Shown: positions 7,601-9,279 of the stretch, piece by piece | Numbering within the stretch: the first letter of the stretch is position 1 | How the letters are laid out: each line of letters begins with the position of its first letter | DNA from: Pseudomonadota bacterium | GTDB taxonomy: Bacteria; Pseudomonadota; Alphaproteobacteria; Micavibrionales; Micavibrionaceae | Direction of reading: 5' to 3' | DNA length: 9,279 nucleotides | Assembly (NCBI GenBank): GCA_016198545.1 | Contig: JACQIJ010000157.1 | Location: forward strand, 1-9,279 | Position numbers and translations under genes: made by a program | Notes under the pieces: generated by a model | Databases searched by the model: none | What the model saw: only the letters and a program-made list of their open reading frames with translations | What the model was told of the DNA's origin: nothing

Positions 7601-7784
7601 TTTCTTTGGAACCAGCGACCTGGACAACGCGCATATCGGGAGAATTGACGTTGGCGGGATCCGGGAGAGGAGCCGCGGCGGACGAAAAAACGGGCGCGAG
7701 CAACGCCACCGTCGCTAATCCGGCCGAAGCCAGCCACGAAGCTCTTGCATAGGGCCTTGCATTCAAACGAGATATTTCAGGCAT
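4692..7784 (-). CDS. Large exported protein with degenerate ankyrin-like repeats, function unknown
   Basis: The 1030-residue product begins with a signal peptide: Arg-containing n-region (1-14), hydrophobic core ASWLASAGLATVALL (15-29) and a cleavage site in SSAAAP (34-39). Residues 40-80 are a Pro/Asn-rich linker and 80-340 an unassigned region. From about 370 onward, segments recur in which a T-x-E/D-x-L start is followed by a DxxG turn and a short helical stretch: YDTETGYTPLFWILYHN (391-407), KKDGDSALMAVAHAGFL (536-552), RGNALLYAIHND (653-664), DATGNGVLKEM (831-841), FDYAVENGQI (894-903) and WTPENFRRVF (960-969). These resemble worn ankyrin-type repeats (TPL..A...G). Such repeats normally bind proteins. 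Unlike enzymes, it shows no catalytic motif I can name. The tail is Pro/Ala/Gln-rich. It lies downstream of the 419-residue gene on the same strand, 161 bp away, with its own candidate promoter. Existence is secure; function is unknown. Confidence 0.85.
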   Translation of the reverse strand: MPEISRLNARPYARASWLASAGLATVALLAPVFSSAAAPLPDPANVNSPDMRVVQVAGSKEKPPDNTNEPMPQTRPGVSLSLAARVEMGTLDMMDISQSLATPMDEWLGLLPAIIESGQYAHIPFQIKLQIPLQYYDFDSPGGGGKIIKRLIDTQQLGFATEEVQKSVMPEMLIEPSGNGYMSLVSIFKDRLWLNLSEKTRAELEANGDIWVAEVSLEPDSVDMTGTEVAQGRFPILGIAADYNEAKNLSPSVFDNAAKHPDWDKVKWAYIRSAAQARQLKFVTDVMWATYSFDDANKRNNRNENLYDLSAQAGQWHLLPDRLVVEGGINALRAEPAPISTGTPESMIKAKQARTSPLYHVVMSSETMKDISSTKLDVLRQATKYDLTKEYDTETGYTPLFWILYHNRADAIADSVWEEFTRNDVIKTLKDGLRLADWIANAGEEKRIIRHLGDEEVKALPAKGSLVPVQITWEELSQIKKNLAGGKIDKEKMFLKRDSFDHTRAYRLFRSGMLTAEEAGQILTILNLEELAASSKKDGDSALMAVAHAGFLRKGVVPEKLWNEIRANPSILTKKFKNNDFVLNAWTKNPHFPALADVPADIVGALGRDAWFQEDGIGAHPAFWSYVVGFEDYLPWHKNFFTVYDLFIEVPSRGNALLYAIHNDEKYQKMRQFKKNLPEQGPMAKMLARFPFPEWQKARADSNDTGLLILGRTGLTEHMPQGFRDRITADDLSHVGSYNDTLVMWYSLNYYKPARSSALSQTELVRKEEIAKVAPEIWAKSVRVPAATDKVPESIREILERGGFPVLELTKAGFSPPQDFTWTPEMYEKQDATGNGVLKEMDRHGDMIKNPEILHHLAKFGLLDKNRIPAYIMAHYQNADDWTFVPMGEKMDAFDYAVENGQIAASSWGPEGNEWLVRRGLPAEKWISPMPSGKIPVIKMIRDGIGDQIPLSILENKDIWTPENFRRVFSHDNWKGHEGRMVAWWTLLEQYLDDSRMRDYKPWVENEMKQLGIFPAPRRPQAQPAALSMP

Positions 7785-7787
7785 ACG

Positions 7788-7795
7788 CCCCCCCC
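7788..7795 (-). promoter_or_regulatory. Eight-G tract serving as Shine-Dalgarno region of the 1030-residue gene
   Basis: On the minus strand eight consecutive G residues lie 3 nt before the ATG at 7784, preceded by A, so AGGGGG can act as the ribosome binding site. Homopolymer runs of this length can slip during replication, which here would alter the spacing between the site and the start codon. No other Shine-Dalgarno sequence at good spacing is visible; an AGG about 14 nt upstream is too far away. Confidence 0.5.
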
Positions 7796-7833
7796 TGACC
7801 TTTTTAAAAGCCCTTTTTACGTAAACTTATGAA

Positions 7834-7863
7834 ACTCTACAGTTCCTTAAGCTTTCCCGTCAA
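7834..7863 (-). promoter_or_regulatory. Candidate promoter of the 1030-residue gene
   Basis: On the minus strand TTGACG (7863-7858) and TAGAGT (7839-7834) are 18 bp apart and match the -35 and -10 consensus at 5/6 and 4/6 positions. Transcription would begin about 50 nt before the ATG. The element suggests that the two exported repeat genes need not be co-transcribed. It is a motif match only. Confidence 0.35.
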
Positions 7864-7912
7864 TAAAAATCTGTAACAAAGCGGCAATCGTCGACTCGGC
7901 AGCGCCCTTGTC

Positions 7913-7942
7913 AAAAACGGCACCCCGGTCCCCCCTAGCCGC
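7913..7942 (-). terminator. Weak candidate terminator after the 419-residue gene
   Basis: Just past the TGA at 7948-7946, the minus strand reads GCGGC, a 16-nt G-rich loop, then GCCGT followed by more T, giving a five-T run. The stem has only four Watson-Crick pairs plus a G-T pair, so termination, if any, would be partial and read-through into the 1030-residue gene is plausible. Confidence 0.3.
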
Positions 7943-7945
7943 ATC

Positions 7946-9205
7946 TCACTTCAAAGCCAGATGCGGCCGGGCCGACATCCCCGGCTGCCCGGCAGTCGGG
8001 CGCAAGGCTGCCAGAACGCTGACAAAGGCGTCCTGCACCTCCCGCTGGTGCTTGTAAGAGGGGTTTATCTGTCCCCACAGCGTTTTGACGTCTTCAACAT
8101 GCCATCCAGCCATAACTTCAGGCGTAAAAAACTGCGCCAGACAATGCGGCTCAAGAGTGGGCGCGGAACGAGCCAGATTTTCCGGCGTTACGATAGCCCG
8201 CACAACCTCCCTGCCCAGCCCCAGAATTTCATGGGTATGAAACAGCGCAGCAACCGCGCTTTGATTTTTTTCCGCGCTCAGCAAACCGATGATGACGTCA
8301 GGTTTTTCCTTGCCGAACAATGCCGTGAATTTACCTTTCTGTTCGCTGACAAGCTGCAGAGGCGTCTGCTTGAGATTGTTTTCCACCTCCCAATCAATAT
8401 GATTACGCCAGAAATCAAGGTATTCGGCGGGATACGACTTGATGATCATATGCCCTATCGTGTCTCCGACGCCGTTCTTCAGCTTGGCGAGCTCCTTTTT
8501 CTCTTCCGGCGTCAGAATTTCCAGCTTTTTCTGAAACTCGGCATCGTAATGGAATTTCTGCACCGCATCGACAACGGGGTTTGCAAGAATCCGTTTGTCC
8601 TCTGAGACAGACCTTATCTGCGTAGCCAGCAAATGGTGCCCTTCCAACTTGTCGATGCTGACGAGCGGGAAAATCCGCCGTTCCGGAATTTCATGAAAAA
8701 CCTTGTATACGTCGTTCTCTATAGCAAGGCGGAAATATTTCAGCTGCTCTTCGGCTGAAAGCGAGTCGGTGTATTCATAAATGGCTCTTTTCAGATCGGC
8801 GCTGCCATAAGCCGCCCTGCGGCTGTCAATGTGCTTTTCGAGAACCGTAACCCCATCCGCGTCCAACAAACCAAGATTTTGCGGATTATCAATCAAACCC
8901 TGCAGGGAATTGGGCGCCAGATAGCCCAGAAGGCCTTCGCGGGCGATGACCTGCAAGCCGATACTCTCGGAGTCCGCTTCTTTTTTAAGCAGGGATTCAA
9001 AATCCTTGTACCTGTCGAGCGCCGTCTGCTCCTCAAGCGTGGGAGGTGCGGACGTACCGTGCGCCGCCGCTTTCTGCACATCCGTGGCAAAAGTAAAAAG
9101 AAGCGTGGCGCCGGCCAGAAGCGCAGCGAAGCCTTTAAGGCCCTTGCGTTCTTCAGCCCCTTTTGAGGAATTCCTAAAACTATCTGCAAGCTGTTCTTTT
9201 TTCAC
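7946..9205 (-). CDS. Exported repeat-like protein of 419 residues, GTG start
   Basis: The start is GTG at 9205, chosen because AGGGAGA lies 9 nt upstream and the frame gives a plausible export signal: a long polar n-region (1-24), hydrophobic stretch FAALLAGATLLFTFA (26-40) and a candidate cleavage site at AAAHG (46-50). I do not recognise a named family. The mature part is helical and shows loose repeats in which a T-P-E start precedes a short helical hairpin: LTPEEKKELAKL (231-242), NNLKQTPLQLVSEQ (276-289), VTPENLARSAP (339-349) and FTPEVMAGW (360-368), along with DADGVTVLEKHID (115-127). The TPEN-[LF]-x-R wording recurs in the 1030-residue neighbour (960-966), so the two may be distant relatives. 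They are in the same orientation, 161 bp apart. Role unknown; protein binding in the periplasm or outside the cell is an inference from the repeats. Confidence 0.85.
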   Translation of the reverse strand: MKKEQLADSFRNSSKGAEERKGLKGFAALLAGATLLFTFATDVQKAAAHGTSAPPTLEEQTALDRYKDFESLLKKEADSESIGLQVIAREGLLGYLAPNSLQGLIDNPQNLGLLDADGVTVLEKHIDSRRAAYGSADLKRAIYEYTDSLSAEEQLKYFRLAIENDVYKVFHEIPERRIFPLVSIDKLEGHHLLATQIRSVSEDKRILANPVVDAVQKFHYDAEFQKKLEILTPEEKKELAKLKNGVGDTIGHMIIKSYPAEYLDFWRNHIDWEVENNLKQTPLQLVSEQKGKFTALFGKEKPDVIIGLLSAEKNQSAVAALFHTHEILGLGREVVRAIVTPENLARSAPTLEPHCLAQFFTPEVMAGWHVEDVKTLWGQINPSYKHQREVQDAFVSVLAALRPTAGQPGMSARPHLALK

Positions 9206-9214
9206 GTTTTCTTA

Positions 9215-9221
9215 TCTCCCT
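9215..9221 (-). promoter_or_regulatory. Ribosome binding site supporting the GTG start at 9205
   Basis: AGGGAGA on the minus strand sits 9 nt before the GTG. No in-frame ATG with a better site precedes the signal peptide. The remaining bases to the window's right edge (9222-9279) show no convincing promoter pair. Confidence 0.65.
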
Positions 9222-9279
9222 ACCCCACTCTTTTCATCTGGTGGGCAGTGAACAGTCTAAAACAAAATTGCCAGTACAG

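Noticed and set aside
6705..7718. Long plus-strand frame (337 codons) inside the 1030-residue gene
   Set aside because: The product is Arg/His/Pro-rich with no recognisable motif, and the minus strand holds an unbroken gene with a signal peptide and repeats.

Overview
The window looks like chromosomal DNA of an alphaproteobacterium. The main evidence is sucC: it matches the E. coli enzyme residue for residue at the ligand-binding positions, but carries the KMNFDDNAL and RHPDVAALRDE wording typical of alphaproteobacterial and mitochondrial SucC. A TTAA-N7-TTAA element, the core of the alphaproteobacterial CtrA site, lies in an intergenic region and fits weakly. I cannot place the organism more finely. 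All calls come from reading the sequence; no database search was possible.

Layout. Positions 3-1067 (+): the 3' part of a lytic-transglycosylase-like gene whose start lies left of the window. Positions 1206-2021 (+): a signal-peptide-bearing ClpP-like serine protease. Positions 2054-3229 (-): sucC, convergent with the protease gene and separated from it by a perfect 12-bp hairpin that can terminate both transcripts. Positions 3230-3391: a 162-bp divergent control region with the CtrA-like palindrome. Positions 3392-4663 (+): a charged, probably cytoplasmic protein of unknown function. Positions 4692-7784 (-): a 1030-residue exported protein with degenerate helical, ankyrin-like repeats. Positions 7946-9205 (-): a second exported repeat-like protein of 419 residues with a GTG start. 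No RNA gene, insertion sequence, CRISPR array or intact mobile element was seen, and no gap between genes exceeds 300 bases.

How the genes fit together. sucC is the only core metabolic gene here (succinyl-CoA synthetase beta subunit, TCA cycle), and its usual partner sucD is not adjacent. The rest looks like accessory material: four of the five other products carry or end a hydrophobic export segment (transglycosylase-like, ClpP-like and the two repeat proteins). This suggests an envelope or secreted gene set, but a common function is not shown. The most unusual items are the exported ClpP-like protein, which keeps the exact Ser-25-His-49-Asp spacing of cytoplasmic ClpP, and the tandem pair of large exported repeat proteins that I cannot assign to a named family.
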